Shown here: one piece after another, positions 1 through 12,145 of the stretch | Layout of the letters: each line of letters begins with the position of its first letter | How positions within the stretch are numbered: position 1 is the stretch's first letter | DNA from: Setophaga petechia | Taxonomy: Eukaryota; Chordata; Aves; Passeriformes; Parulidae | Direction of reading: 5' to 3' | Assembly (NCBI GenBank): GCA_024362935.1 | Contig: JANCRA010000118.1 | Span: 534,134 to 598,133, forward strand | Length of the DNA: 64,000 nucleotides | Translations under genes and position numbers: made by a program | Notes under the pieces: generated by a model | What the model saw: the letters and a program-made list of their open reading frames with translations, nothing else | Told to the model about the DNA's origin: nothing | Databases searched by the model: none

Positions 1-1569
1 AGCTCCTCCATGCCAGGGCCTCCCCATCCAGGTCTGGAGATTTTTCCTGGTTCCTCAAGTGCCCCCAGAGCTTGAACACTGCAGAAAACCAAACTGAGGC
101 TTTCCAGAGCTGGCCTAAAACAATTCCTGCTTTTTAGGGCTCCTCCTGATTTTCAGTAGCATTTCCAGAGAGCCTGAGAAGGATCTGCCCTTGTTGGGTG
201 CAAAGGGAAATGATTTTGGGCAGTTTTGGTTGTCCCATCTGAGAGCTCCGTGTAGGATCCCAAATATCCCCCATGGAAAAGCAGAATGTGCAGAGCTTGG
301 GGTTCAGAAAGGGTTTGAGCTCTTCTGGGAGCAGAACCAGCTCAGGATGAGACCTTGGCCCCAGGAGAGGCTCAGCAAACCCATGGGAACAGCTGGGGAG
401 GGGCAAGGAACCAAAAGAAAAGGAACCTTTCCCTGGAAAATGAGGGGATCAAACCCATCTTTGACCTTTCTCCAGATCCGGAACCTTTCCCTGGAAAAAC
501 AAGGGGATTGAACCTTGTTTCTGACCTTTTCCTGGAAAACTGAGGGAATTGAATCCATCTTTGACCTTTCCCTGAGAAAAGGAGGGGACTGAATCCAGAC
601 TCATGTCTGAACCCTGTCTTGACCCTTCCTGGATCAGGAGCATTCCTCAGGGATTGAATCCAGCCACAATTCCCCATGAGGTGACAAATTCACCCCTCCT
701 TCACCATCCCAGCCTCCTGCAGTGTCCCCAGCCCCAAACTGGGGGATTTGAGCTCTCCAGATCCCAAATCCAGAGGCAGCTGGGTCCAAACCCTCCCAGT
801 GTGGGTTCAGGGCTGAACAAGAGGCTCCTTTTTCCCTTTCCAGCCAAACCTGGATGAGCATCACCTTCATTCCCTGCGAGTCATTCAGGATTTGTTTTCC
901 CAGATGTGTCCCATCCCTGTCCACACTTCCCTCCATTCCCAAGGAGGGGCTGGAATGAGAGCCCAGGCTCTGGGAGTGAGGTGGGAGCCAGCCAGAGCTT
1001 GTCCTCCTGCAGATTCCCAAAAAAACATCCCAGGGACAGCCTGTCCTCCCGGATCCAGGTATGCCATGTTTACATTTAGTCTGGAATTAATTCAGTCCTG
1101 TCTTTCAAATGCAAATATCCAGGGAAGAAATAACCCCAGATTTTTGGGGAATGTGTATAAATAACAGATATAAATATATGTATTTTTTCCCCCTTAAGAA
1201 ATGGGTTGTGCTGGAGCTGTTTGCAATCCCTCAATCCCACAGCATTCCCAGGTGAACAGGACATGGAAATATTCCTTTTTTTCCTCTTTAATAAATATAA
1301 ATAATTCAAAAGTGGCACTGGCTGAAGCAAATTCTGCTTTAAAAGTTGCTGCTTACTGCTGTTTTGATTTTTCCTGGTGACCTTCCCAAAAAACAGAAAT
1401 GTTGAGACAGAAGGATTCAGGAATCAGCAGAGTTTTGGGAAAACATTCCAAAACCAAGGCAGGATCTGCTAATTAGTGATTTTTGCACCAGGAGCTGGAT
1501 GTTCTTGGCTCTTCCCACTGGAGCTCACCTGGAATTTTTGGAGGTTCAGCAGCATTTCCTCCCCATTGG
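1..1569. other. Intergenic, no gene recognised
   Basis: No open frame here resembles a known protein and no splice-bounded exon stands out. Around 410-610 there is a short degenerate tandem repeat, roughly 50-60 bp per unit, built on the phrase CCTTTCCCTGGAAAA. Around 1,140-1,320 the sequence is AT-rich with several TATAAATA stretches. By gene order the 3' end of SDC3 would be the expected upstream neighbour, but I could not find its conserved C-terminal coding sequence, so the stretch could at most be distal UTR. Confidence 0.5.
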
Positions 1570-1643
1570 GTGTGATATTCCATGATAAACCTGTTGATAC
1601 ATGGAATTCCTGGAGGCACAGCAGCATTTCCTTTCCATTGGAT
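1570..1643. repeat. Tandem unit, left half of an array split by an LTR
   Basis: A unit of about 72 bp starts GTGATATTCCATGA and ends with TTTCCATTGGAT. A closely similar unit sits at 2,698-2,771, on the far side of the LTR complex, and a partial one precedes it at about 1,545. The array was therefore present before the LTR at 1,645-2,696 inserted into it. Confidence 0.65.
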
Positions 1644-1644
1644 G

Positions 1645-2696
1645 TGTCTTGGTTTGGAAAGCCAGGTGTCTGCTAAGGAACCTCTCTTGAACTGGAAAAT
1701 GCAAACCCTCCCCACCCCTCTGAATTGCTATCAATTTTAAATTAAGGGGCTCTCAGGCAAAAAATATGGGAGCAGGAAATAACAGTTCTTTATTAGGGAA
1801 GAAAATTAAAGGATAAAATAAACAATGCAGTGAACTAAAGCAACACTGGCAGAGTCAGAGCCCAAGTTGACACCCTGTGGGTCAGGCTGGTGGCAGCAGT
1901 GCCATTGGAATTGTGGCTCAGCCCTCCTGCAGGGTCAGGGCTGGTTCTGCTGGAGCAGGGATCCTGGAGAAAGGTGCAGTCTCTGCCTCTGGAGATGCAG
2001 GGCAAGAGGCAGCTGCTGTTCCTCTGGGCAATGCAGTGCAGGAGCCGTGCTGGTGTTCCAGAATCTCCAGATTCTATCCGGGTAGGAATGCTTGGCTCCT
2101 CCCTCTGGGCTCCCATCTCCCAATGGGATGCTGTAGTTCTTATCAGCCCTGCAGGGACATTCCAGAGCTGTTATCAGCAGGTGTCTGCCTGGAGGGGGAA
2201 GTGGGTGTGGAAGAGATAAGGTGTGAAAGTGGTCACAGGGGTTTTTAGAGGATGGAAGAGACAGGATCTTGATTCCATGATCAGAAGGCTTCATTTATTA
2301 TATTATGATATATATATAACATTATAACTATACTACATAGAGATAGAAAAGGAGCTTCTTCAGAAGCTGGCTATGCTAAGAAAGAGATAGAAAGAATGAA
2401 TAACAAAGGTCTGTGTCTCAGCAGAGAGCGAGAGCAGCTCCACCATGAGTGGTCAGTAAATCCAAACATCTACAGGGGACCAACCACGGGTGGACCTGTT
2501 GCATTCCACAGCAGCAGATAATAATTGTTTACATTTGTTACTGAGCTTCTCAGCTCTAGCAGGAAAAATCCTACAGAAAGGATTTTTCACAAAGGATGTC
2601 AGCGACAATAAGGAAAGCTGCCCATGAACAGGAGGAGCCAGCTGCCATGCAGATGGTAAATAGAACAGAATCCATCTTGCCTTGCAGTCTGGGACA
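1645..2696 (-). mobile_element. Solo LTR of an avian endogenous retrovirus (older, interrupted)
   Basis: On the + strand it begins TGTCTTGGTTTGG and ends near GGGACA, giving TG...CA termini. A polyadenylation-type AATAAA lies on the minus strand (TTTATT at 1,789-1,794), so the LTR reads on the minus strand. A second copy lies at about 7,163-7,812 with the same order of blocks. Without the nested insert (2,222-2,607 plus one 6-bp duplication) the element is about 660 bp. The sequence resumes cleanly after the insert (GAGATAAGG then AAAGCTGCCC, matching the other copy). No internal retroviral genes are present. The family (ERVL-like) is from memory of passerine LTRs. Confidence 0.75.
2222..2607 (-). 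mobile_element. Young ERVK-type solo LTR nested in the older LTR, with 6-bp target duplication
   Basis: The + strand reads TGTGAAAGTGGTCACAGG at one end and GTCAGCGACA at the other. A perfect 6-bp target-site duplication, ATAAGG, flanks it at 2,216-2,221 and 2,608-2,613; six bases is typical of betaretrovirus-like (ERVK) integrases. AATAAA is on the minus strand (TTTATT at 2,294-2,299), so transcription would run leftward. A second copy at 41,866-42,255 is about 97% identical by eye. Confidence 0.88.
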
Positions 2697-2697
2697 A

Positions 2698-3335
2698 GGT
2701 GATATTCCATGACAATCCCATTGATACATGGAACTCCTGGAGGCCCAACAGTGCTTCCTTTTCATTGGATATTTCATTGTGATATTTCACATCCTGGTTC
2801 TGCCTGAGGATGTTCAAATCCATGGAGAAACCTCTCCTTTCCTCCTGAAAAGTGGATTTATGTGGATTTTTCATCCCTGCACTTGTCCATGATTCTATAA
2901 AACCTCATGGCATGGTGTGGCAGGAGTTTCACACCCTGATTCTCTCCAAGGATGTTCATATCCATGGAGAAACCTCTCCTTTCCTCCTGAAAAGCGGAGA
3001 AACCTCCTTTACTCCATGTAAAGTGGTTTTTATATCCATGGAGAAACCTCCTTTTCTCCTGTAAAATGGTTTTTAGGTGGATTTTTCATCCCTGAACTTG
3101 TCTATGATTCTATAAAAACTCATGGCATGGTGTGGCAGGAGTTTCACACCCTGATTCTCTCCAAGGATGTTTATATCCATGGTGAAATCTCTCCTTTCCT
3201 CCTGTAAAGTGGATTTATGTGGATTTCTCATCCCTGAACTTGTCCATCCTTCCCTCCACACTCATGGCAGGAGTTTCATCTCCCGATTCTGCCTGAGGCT
3301 GTTCATGTCCATGGAGAATCCTCTCCTTTGCTCCT
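2698..3335. repeat. Irregular tandem repeat
   Basis: After the unit at 2,698-2,771 the phrase CATGGAGAAACCTCTCCTTT recurs at about 2,822 and 2,964, and in diverged form at about 3,178 and 3,310. Shared flanking text such as GGATTTTTCATCCCTG and CATGGCATGGTGTGGCAGG accompanies it. Spacing is irregular (about 140 to 215 bp), with partial internal duplications near 3,000-3,070. It is non-coding. Confidence 0.7.
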
Positions 3336-6300
3336 CTCTCCCTTATTTTGATGCTCTCTGGATCTCCCTTTGGATCAGGCACTGGTTGATCCAATCCTGA
3401 GCAGTTTTCCTGTGCTTTTCCCAATTCTCCCTGAGCAGCAGGAAGGGTGTGCTTGGTGTGAAGGGGGCTCTGCTGTGGGAACAATGGGATCAAGGCCTAT
3501 CCCTGGGCAAAGCCAGATGGTTCTGTGAGGGTTCAGCAGAAGTTCCAGGAGAATTGGGGCTGGAATTGTCCCTGAGCCATCTCGGAATGCCCAGAGCAGC
3601 AGGAACGTGCTCCTACCCTGCAGGCAGCAGCAGGAGGTGTTAATTCCCTCCTCAAACAGGTTTATTATGGAACAAGATGTCCCAAAGCCCCTTCCAGACA
3701 TCCACAGGGACCAACACAAATCCCCCTTTGTGTGTCCTGGAGTTGCTTTTCCAAAATATCCCCCCTAGGAGCCCCTATCCCTGGGAATGTGTTCTTGGAC
3801 TTCTCTTTGCATTTCTAGGACCTTTTCCTAGTGCCACAAATCCCTCTGGGAGCACAGCTGGGATCTGTTGGGATCAGAGTCAGAGGCACCACGGAGGAAA
3901 ATCCACACTGAGGTTCCATTCATGGGCTCCAGAGGCCTGGGAATGTGCAGGATTTTTAGGGAAGGGCTCTTGTTTTCCTGCCAGAGGCTGCTGATAAACA
4001 CTGGCAGCTCATTCATGCCCAGGGCTGAGCCAGCAAACAGCTGGCACCTCTGGATGTGGGGCAGGAAAGTTTGGGATTTGAGGGAAAAGGCTTGGGGGAA
4101 AGCTGGAGTGACTGGGAAGGGCAGGAATTCCATCCCTAACACGGATGGGACATGAGGAGAAGCCACTCAGGGGCTTGTGGTGGCCAGGAAGGTTTGGCTG
4201 GTACAGTCAAGGCACAAATAAAATCCAAATATTCCTGGGTCAGCCAGTTTGTCCTGTCTGGATCCAAGCTGCTGTCAGGGGTATTTTGCTGTGAGCCCAG
4301 GGGGTGAGAGCAGAAGGAAAAAACAAAACCCCAAAACCCTGAGGTGAGTTCAGAACCCTCTGCCTCATTCCTGGCTGTGCTTAACCACAAACAAACTCCT
4401 GTAAATCCATTTTCACCAGCTCACTCCCACCCCTTGTGTCCTTGCTGGCTTCTGGGAATGCCAGGTGAATTCCCAGCCTGAACCAAGAAAAGCTGTGAGA
4501 ATTTGTGGAGAGGCCAAGAGCTGATCTCCAACCCAAACCTCGCTGCTCCAAGCCTGGCCCTGCAGCCAAGGTTCTCACCTCACCTCCGTGAAAAGCAGAA
4601 TTTAGGGCTGCAAATGAGGGGTTTTGGTGATGTGTCTGAGCAGGCTGGAAATGAAACCCTTTGCTGCCCTCTCCAGTGCATTTTTCCCGTGGTTTTCCCA
4701 GCATGGGAGTGCTGCATTCCCATGGGATGCCACAGGACAAGGGGGTGACAGAGAAAATGTGAGGAAAACCCCCAAAATCATCAGAATTCCTGGCCTCAGC
4801 CTCGCCCCCCATCCCTGAGACCTCAAATGGGAACCCAAAAATCCTGTGGCTGCCAGGCCTGGATGTGGAACTGATGGTGGGGAAGAGGGAGAGCTGGGAA
4901 GGAGCAGAGGAAAGGTGTTTTAAGGTGGTTTTACTTCTCATTATTATTTTCTTAGCAATAAATCCAATTGAAATCCCTAATTCCAGCCTGGTTTCCCCAC
5001 AATGGAGGGATCTCTCGTGATCCTGATCTCAACCCACAACATTTTGTTCCATTTTCTCTCCCTGTCCAGCTCTGGGAGAGGCTTTGGTGGAGGTTTGGTG
5101 TCCCCAGGGTCGCACCACTGAGGGAAGAACTGGCACAGGATCTGATTCACTCCATCCTCCAAAAGAGTGGATTTGCTCTGGTTTTGTGCCAGAAAAAACT
5201 CAAACTCCTTAGGAATTAGGAGGAAAAGTTATTGATATTCCAGGCTTTTCTTCCCCAGAATAATTCCATATCTACAGTCCTGGTCTGCAGCTGCAGGGGG
5301 ATAACGGAGGGACCTGCTCCGAGGTGACAAAATTGGATTTTCCAATGAAGAAATTAAACACTGGAACCCCTTTTTGGAATGGAAAGGAATAACTTGAACT
5401 CTCTCCAAAAATAAATTAGCTTGGTAAAAAAATTGGGAAATAAATAGAGCCTGATTGCCCATGGAAAGGAAAATGAAATCGGATTTGTTTCCACTCAGGG
5501 GCTGTGGTTGTAGGGAGAATTCTTAAAGGAAAAACCCCAAATAAGGCCATAAAGAATGACTTTACCACTCAAATCCTTCATTTTTTGTGGATTTCTGGTC
5601 GTTTCCCTTTCCTCCCAGCAGAAAATTAAAGCAGTTGAGATTTTGTTATGAAGGGAATTTTTGAGGTTCTAAATGGCCAAACCCAGCTTCATTAGAGGTG
5701 GAATTAATGGCAATTAATTACACCTGCAGAGAATGGAGTCACCTGTCCTCATTAGCCCTTGAGAGATCCTGCAGGGAAGCCCAACCATCACCTCTGCTCT
5801 GGGGAAAGGCACAAAATGTTGGGAATATTTCCCAGAGGGACAGAGCTCCCTCTTCCCCAGGGATGGGGTGGCTGCCGCAGGTCAGATCTCAGTGGAAAAA
5901 GTTCCAATTTATTTAAAACCCCAATTTTCCTCATTTTCTTCAGTCATTTCCACCTTGATCTTGCCTTTTTACCAGTGCTGTGTTGAACTGCAGCCCCAGA
6001 AAGGACCTGAGGCACCATGAAAGACCCTGGGGAGAATTCCTAAATAGGAGAAATCCTAAATAGGAGAAATCTTAAATAGGATTCCCTACCCTGGGAGCAT
6101 TAATTCCAGTGTTTTCCACACTGGTGGATATTCAGGATCCCCTTTCCCCAGTCAAACATTGCCTTTTCTCCTTTGTCCACCTCTTCTTGTTGAGCAGCTT
6201 GGAAAAGCTCTGGGGTTTGTGACAGCCAGGCTGGAAATGGGATTGGTGCTTTTGGGATGTGCAGGGCTGGGATCTCTCCATCAGGAATTTCCCATTTGTA

Positions 6301-7162
6301 GGCAACTCCTTGCATGGAGAGCTGGGCAAAGGAGGTGCCACGATCCAGGTTCCTGTGGGTCACAGGAGGTTCTTTTTGGGAAGAAGGGTGGGGAATTCTG
6401 TCACCTTTATGTTCTTGGCTGCAGGAATGGGATGAGGAAATTCCCTGAATCCAAGTGGGTGGTTCTGTTCTGGAGTGTCACAGCTGCTGAGGGGAGCACA
6501 GGCCAGTGCAACTCCACCTTTTCTTCAGAGGCACAGGAAAATTCTTGGATCCACTGGAATAAAAGCCAGGAAGAACGGGCAGGCAGGACACAAGTTCAGA
6601 ATCTGCTGTGCCCCGGGGCTGAGGAATGTTCTGAAAGAGGAAAATCTCAGATAACTCCTGTTCCAGGCTGCTTTGGCAGCTCTTGGCCTTATCTTGGGTG
6701 CACAGCTCTGAGCACCCCTCAAATCCCCTTTTATCTCCTCCAAGTCCCCCAGTTTGCATCTCATTCCCCACCTTGGCACTCCTGCATCCTATGGATGTGC
6801 TCAGAGCCTGCATTCCCTGCTCCAGAGCCCACTGGGATCACCTTGACCTTGGCAGGAACATCAGAACCACCCAAAGCATCCTCAGAAATCCCAAACTGCT
6901 GCATCCATCCCAGCCTCGCTCCACTGGTGGCTCCTAAGGGACACTCACTGCTAAAATTGGGAATTATCTCCTCTCTGCACGCTCTCCATTCCCTGGCTCC
7001 TACAATTCCACATTAACTCCTTCCATTTCTCCACAATATTCATTGAAGCAAACATGAAATTCTGATTTTTATTCTGTAGGTGCTGCTCAGGAATTTTAGG
7101 TTTGGAGAGGTCAATGAAGATTCCCCTGGTTAGTGCTGATGGTGCTGCTGCTTTCATTTGGG
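3336..7162. other. Intergenic, nothing recognised
   Basis: Mixed-composition unique-looking sequence. There is a minor triplicate of AAATAGGAGAAATC near 6,045-6,085. An 857-base open stretch at 6,159-7,016 has no recognisable protein character and is treated as chance. Confidence 0.45.
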
Positions 7163-7812
7163 TGCCTTGGTTTGAACAGCCAGGTGTCTGCTGAGGGAGG
7201 CAGGAGCCTCCCCTGAAATGGAAAATGCAAACCCCTCCCTCTGAATTATTAACATTTTGAAATGAAGGGGCTCTCAGGTAAAGATATGGGAGTGGAAATA
7301 ACATTTTGTTATTAGGAAATTAAAAATACAAATGCAATAGCACAAACAAACCCTGGCAGAGTGCGAGCAGGCCCTGGCACGCTGTGGGTCAGGGGGTGGC
7401 ACAGCCCCATGCCAGGGGGGCTCAGCCCTCCTGCAGTGCCAGCTGTGGTTCTGCTGCAGCAGGGATCCTGCACAAGGGGGGAGTTTTCCTCTGCAGCTCC
7501 AGGGCTGCTGCAGATGGGCCTGGGCTCCCTCTGGCCATGCAGGGCAGCAGAAAGCTGCTCCTCTGGCAGTGCAGGGGGCAAAGGCTGCTGTGCTGTGCCA
7601 GGCTCAGCTTGGATCCAGGTAGGAATGCTTGGCTCCTGCCCTGGGCGCAGCATCTCCCCATGGGATGCTGGAATTGGATCAGCCCTGCAGGGACACTCAG
7701 TGGCCATGGACAGCAGAGATCTCCTGCAGGGAGGATTGGCTGTGGCAGAGATCAAGAAAACTGCCCCAAGAACAGCAGAGAGCTGCCCCAGCTCTGACAG
7801 GGGGCACAGAAC
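7163..7812 (-). mobile_element. Second copy of the older ERV LTR
   Basis: Begins TGCCTTGGTTTGAACAG on the + strand and follows the same block order as the LTR at 1,645-2,696: GGGGCTCTCAGG, the AT-rich block, GGTAGGAATGCTTGGCTCC, ATGGGATGCTG. It lacks the nested insertion, so it shows what the interrupted copy looked like beforehand. The right end is approximate, near CAGAACA. An open frame covers much of the minus strand but has no retroviral protein motif. Confidence 0.65.
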
Positions 7813-10800
7813 ACACACCCAGGTAAATCTTGTAACTGAAGACACTTGGAAAGGCTTCATCCAAACAAGTCCCATTCTGTGAGCAGCACCATTAATGCTG
7901 GGATTTTGGGAATTTCAGGGAGGTGGAGATGGCACTGGGGACAGGCTCTGCTCTGTGTTCTCCAGAGCAGAATCCCAGAGCAAGGGGCCAGAGGATGGAT
8001 GGAGCTCCAGCTGTGCCAGAAACACTCGGTGTTCATTCCCAGTTAAACCAGGACACAGGGAAGGGGAGAAAGATGGGATACAGGGTTCAGATGTCTGGGA
8101 TTGGAAGAGGAGGAGGAGGGAATTCATGGTTCAGATGTCTGGGATTGGAGAAGGGGCATTTGTGTTCCCAATCCTGGATTTGATGGAGCACCAATAAAAG
8201 AACTGTGAGGACAGTAATGGAAAATAAACAGAATTTGGCCTCTCAAAAGCAGATTTTAGATAAATTGGAAGCCTAAGTAATGGCTGTGACAGTAACAGGG
8301 CCCATCTGGGTTCAGCAGGACTGGACAGCTCCTGTCACCTTCCCAGGATGTTTTGTCTGTAGGGAATGTGGTGGTGATTGGCAATGTCAGACCACGGCTC
8401 CTCCCAGGATTCCTGTGATGTGGATTTGTATCCTCCCTTAGAAGTGTCACTGGGGCTTTCCAGGTGTCTCCTCTTTGGGGTTTGGAGCTCTCCAGGAATA
8501 TCCTCTTTGGGGTTTTCCAGAAGTGTCCTCTGTGGGGCTTTCCAGGTGTCTCCTCTTTGGGGTTTGGAGCTCTACAGGAGTCTCATTTTGGAATTTTGCA
8601 GCTCTCCAGGCGTTTGGGGTTTTGGAGAGCAGCTTCTGCACGGGTGGCCTGGGAGTGAGGAGAGGTCAGCTCAGGGATTCCCAGGATTCCCTCCCCAACC
8701 CTTTGGCTTGGCAGAGGTGGAGCTCTCCCAGCAGAGGCTCCTCTGAGTGTAAATCAGGAATTCCTCCAGGGAAAGCTGCCCCTGGCACCAAACCCTCCCT
8801 GCTGGAGCTGTGGAGCAGCTGTGGAGCTGAGCCAGGCTGGGAAAATTTGGCTCCCAAAATTTGGCTCCCAAAATTTGGCTCCAATCCCAGGGAGAGCACA
8901 GAGTCCCCTCCCTGCCCTGTCCATAATTCCTGCAGTCACTCCCTTGTGGGGAATGGTTTTCACTCAGCAGGAATTCCCACGGGATAGATGGATTTGTGCC
9001 CAGGGACTGCACCACCAGGGCCAGCAGAGAATTGTCCCGTGGGCTCAGATCTCCAAGGTTCATCCCTGGAGACAAGAGAACCCAGGAATCCTGAGGCACC
9101 ATCCCAAAAAAGAGGCAGGAGGACACAAAGGTGGCACTGGAATCATTTAGGGAGATTTTTTTTGGTCTAAGAGATCAAAACCATTGGGGGAAGAAATCCC
9201 CTTTGATTCTCATTTTATTAGAGCTGCTTTAGAGGAACACAACTTTTCCCCATAAAAACTTCATTTTAGCATTTAAAAATTAGGTTTGCCAAACTTTTCA
9301 TTCAGTGCATCCAGCAGGGAAGGGAACAGCCCCAAAGGCTGGATTGGGATGCCAAGGTTGGGTTAAACCCAGACCCTTCCTCGGGTTCAAAAGGTACCAC
9401 AAAAGAAGGAATTGCCAGAATTAAATTCTTCCGAGGATCCTGGGCTGAGTTTCAACCTCTGAGGAGAGAACTTGTAAATCAAAGTAGGATTTTGGACAGG
9501 CACCAGCATCAGAGGACACTCCCAGCTGATGGGGCTCCTCCAGAGCTGCTCCCAAAGCTGTGGAACATGGAAAATCCACAGGAACAGCCAATGGGTACAT
9601 AAAGAAGGACATTTCTATTGGGAAAAACTTCCCATCAGCCCCACCTCTAGGCCCTCCCAGCTGGATCCATAAAAACAGATGAAGTCATCAGTGAATTTCA
9701 TGGAATCTCCACTCCTTTCTTCTGCTGGGTTTATAAAAAACTGCTCAGATCATTTTTCTTGGAGTGCAGAAAGGAGAGGAAGAGGCAGCTCCGTGTTTAG
9801 TTCTGGTTCAGGCTGTGCTGCTGCAGAAGAATGGGTCAGTAATTGCCAAATGCTTCCAGCTATTTTTCCTCCTTTTCCTTCACTGAAATCTTAAAAAAGG
9901 TCCAATCAGCTCCACAGTCCCACAACTGCATCAAGAAGCTCTCAGAGAAATTCCTTTCAATCGTTTTGAAGAACTCCTGATCACGGTTTTAAAACTATTG
10001 TGATAAATTCCACTCCTGGGGATGAAACTGCCTCTGATCATGGAGGGGCTTCACCCAAGGTCCATTGCAGTGAAACTCCCTGTGATCACTGAGGTTTTTA
10101 AGCCAAGGTCCATTTTAATGAGGAATTGTTTAAATCTGAGGTAGTTCCAGTCTAAGCTGACGTCTCCACTCTACTGACTCCAGCTGGAATTTACTGAACA
10201 AACCCTGTCCCAAAATTCACCATCAAATTAGATTTTGTTCTGCATCCAGGTTTCTGCTTTAGGTTAAAGCACTAAAATGACTCAAATAAAGGTACTCAGT
10301 GTGAGGGCTGAGAGTTCCAGTCCACAGAACCCTTGATTTTGCTGGAAAGACTCATATTGGATTAAAATTTCTCCACAAAATTTCACCCAAATTGTGTTTT
10401 TCAGGCAGAAAAGAGCCTTCAGAACTGAGTGTCAGAGTGACCTTGGGGCTCTGGTGACCTGGGACAGTGAGGTGGTGGCACTGGGAGCTCCCTTCCCACA
10501 TCACCCATTCCATGATCCCGTGAGGGATGTGGAACCTGCCCCAGATGGGGGCACCTCCAGCTGTCCCACTGAAACCCCTGCAGGATTTTGGGATGTGGAT
10601 GTTTGGGATGAAGGATGAGGAGAACAAAGGAGGGCTCTGTGCAAACCCCAGAGCTGCACCCACTTCATTCAAAACCAAATCCAAATCCCACCCCAAGGCC
10701 TCGTTAACCCGATGGGAGCAGGAATTGGAATCTCAGCCCCTTCTCCAGGGGCTGCAGGATAAATTCCATTTGTTTCTACTGGAGGTGGAATTATTCTCTG

Positions 10801-11733
10801 GCCAGGAAATCAGCTTAAGGCCTCTGCCCTGCTTCAATCCCTGCAAGGCCTCTGTGGCTCACTCGAGTAATCATTGATTGGGTTCTGGAGAGCTCTGGCT
10901 AATTACAGCTGGGAATGACTCAAGTGTGGGGCCTTGGGCAGCGATGAAATTTGGAATGAAAAAAGAAAGAAAATCAGCCTGGAAGGATTCAAAGCTGTGG
11001 TGTCTTGAAAAACCAGGCTGTCAAAATCTGGTCAAGTGAAACGCTTTGAGTTGATTGCTGCAGGGTTTTTTCCCATATATAACTCAGAGACATATTCTGA
11101 GGTCAAATGTTTTCTCAACCTGAGGAGGTGAAATGTTTCATTTGGAAAACGGCAAAACAAAATGTTCCCGTTCTTGTATTTGTGGGTGGGTGAATTTTCT
11201 TTTAAAAAACTCTGCAAAGTTTTAATGCTTTTGGAGAGAGCTCCAGCTTCTCCTCAGCTGAGTTTTGGGCTTCAAATATTTTGGTTTAGACTTCAACATT
11301 TTGTGTGATCTATGCTAAAGGTGAGGCACCTGCACAGGGGCTCTGTCACCAATATTTGTGGGAATAAATTTGGAGAACATGGATTGTTCTTATCCTTGCA
11401 GAAAAGATGGACTTTGTGTGATCTGAGCACACAAACACAGAATTCAAACAAGAATTTGGGATCAGTGTGAGTGGGGACATGTTGGGGAAGATGAAACAGG
11501 AAAGCCTTAGAAATATGATTGCCTGGAAAAAGATTCTGAGAATATGGAAACTATAAGTGAGATTGAAATGAAAGCAAGCTTTGAGATCCCTCAGTTACTG
11601 AACAACTGGAAAACAATGGCATGGCCAGCTGAAGGTGATCCCCTTTGGATCAAACAATTCCCTCTGCTTGCAGACAGGCCCAAGGCTCAGAGCAGACCCT
11701 GCTGGCTTGGCAGAAGGGGCCCAAAGAGGAGTT
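7813..11733. other. Intergenic, minor tandem repeats only
   Basis: At 8,455-8,600 the phrases TCCTCTTTGGGGTTTGGAGC and CTTTCCAG recur in a small tandem array. At 8,843-8,882 AAAATTTGGCTCCC repeats three times. From about 9,200 to 11,700 the sequence becomes AT-richer and looks unique. I see no gene. Confidence 0.45.
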
Positions 11734-12145
11734 TGTAGGGTTTAAAATGTAACCCAGTGTGGGAATGTAATGATTCTTATAGGCTGTATGGGAATGCTGT
11801 AGGATTTGTATCTTGGACTAGATTGGTTAGTGAGAATAAGAGTATTCAGCACAGAAGAAGATTTATGGTATTGTAATGGGAACTTCGCTCTCTTACGCTT
11901 TTGCTCTCTTCCCCTTTTTACTACCTTACCTTTTTTACTCCCTTATGCTCTTACCCTTTTACTCTCTCACCCTCTCATCCTCTCTCCACCTCTCTTCTCT
12001 GGGCCCTGCTCTGAGCTGTGGCTGGCAGCTCCCAGCAGGGCCCTGCACCCAGGCCCTTTGCAATAACCCACAAGTTCCCAGCCCTGGCTGCAGAGATCTC
12101 TGCTCTCTGTCCATCCCCACTGTCCTACCCGCCGACGCTCCTACA
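11734..12145 (+). mobile_element. Solo LTR with TGTAGG/CCTACA inverted termini
   Basis: The stretch begins TGTAGGGTTTAAAATG and ends GACGCTCCTACA, so the termini are a 6-bp inverted repeat with TG...CA ends. A long pyrimidine tract (about 11,885-11,995) is followed by a GC-rich block and a weak polyadenylation-like AATAAC near 12,062. No target-site duplication is visible, so it may be a recombined or old copy. Avian ERV LTR assignment is from memory. Confidence 0.6.

Noticed and set aside
1..1400. Possible 3' end of SDC3, the expected upstream neighbour
   Set aside because: I looked for the conserved syndecan C-terminus (ending EFYA) in all frames and did not find it; UTR cannot be recognised by eye.
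6159..7016. 285-codon open frame in intergenic DNA
   Set aside because: No domain, membrane pattern or repeated motif suggesting a protein; the start is not supported and composition is like its flanks.
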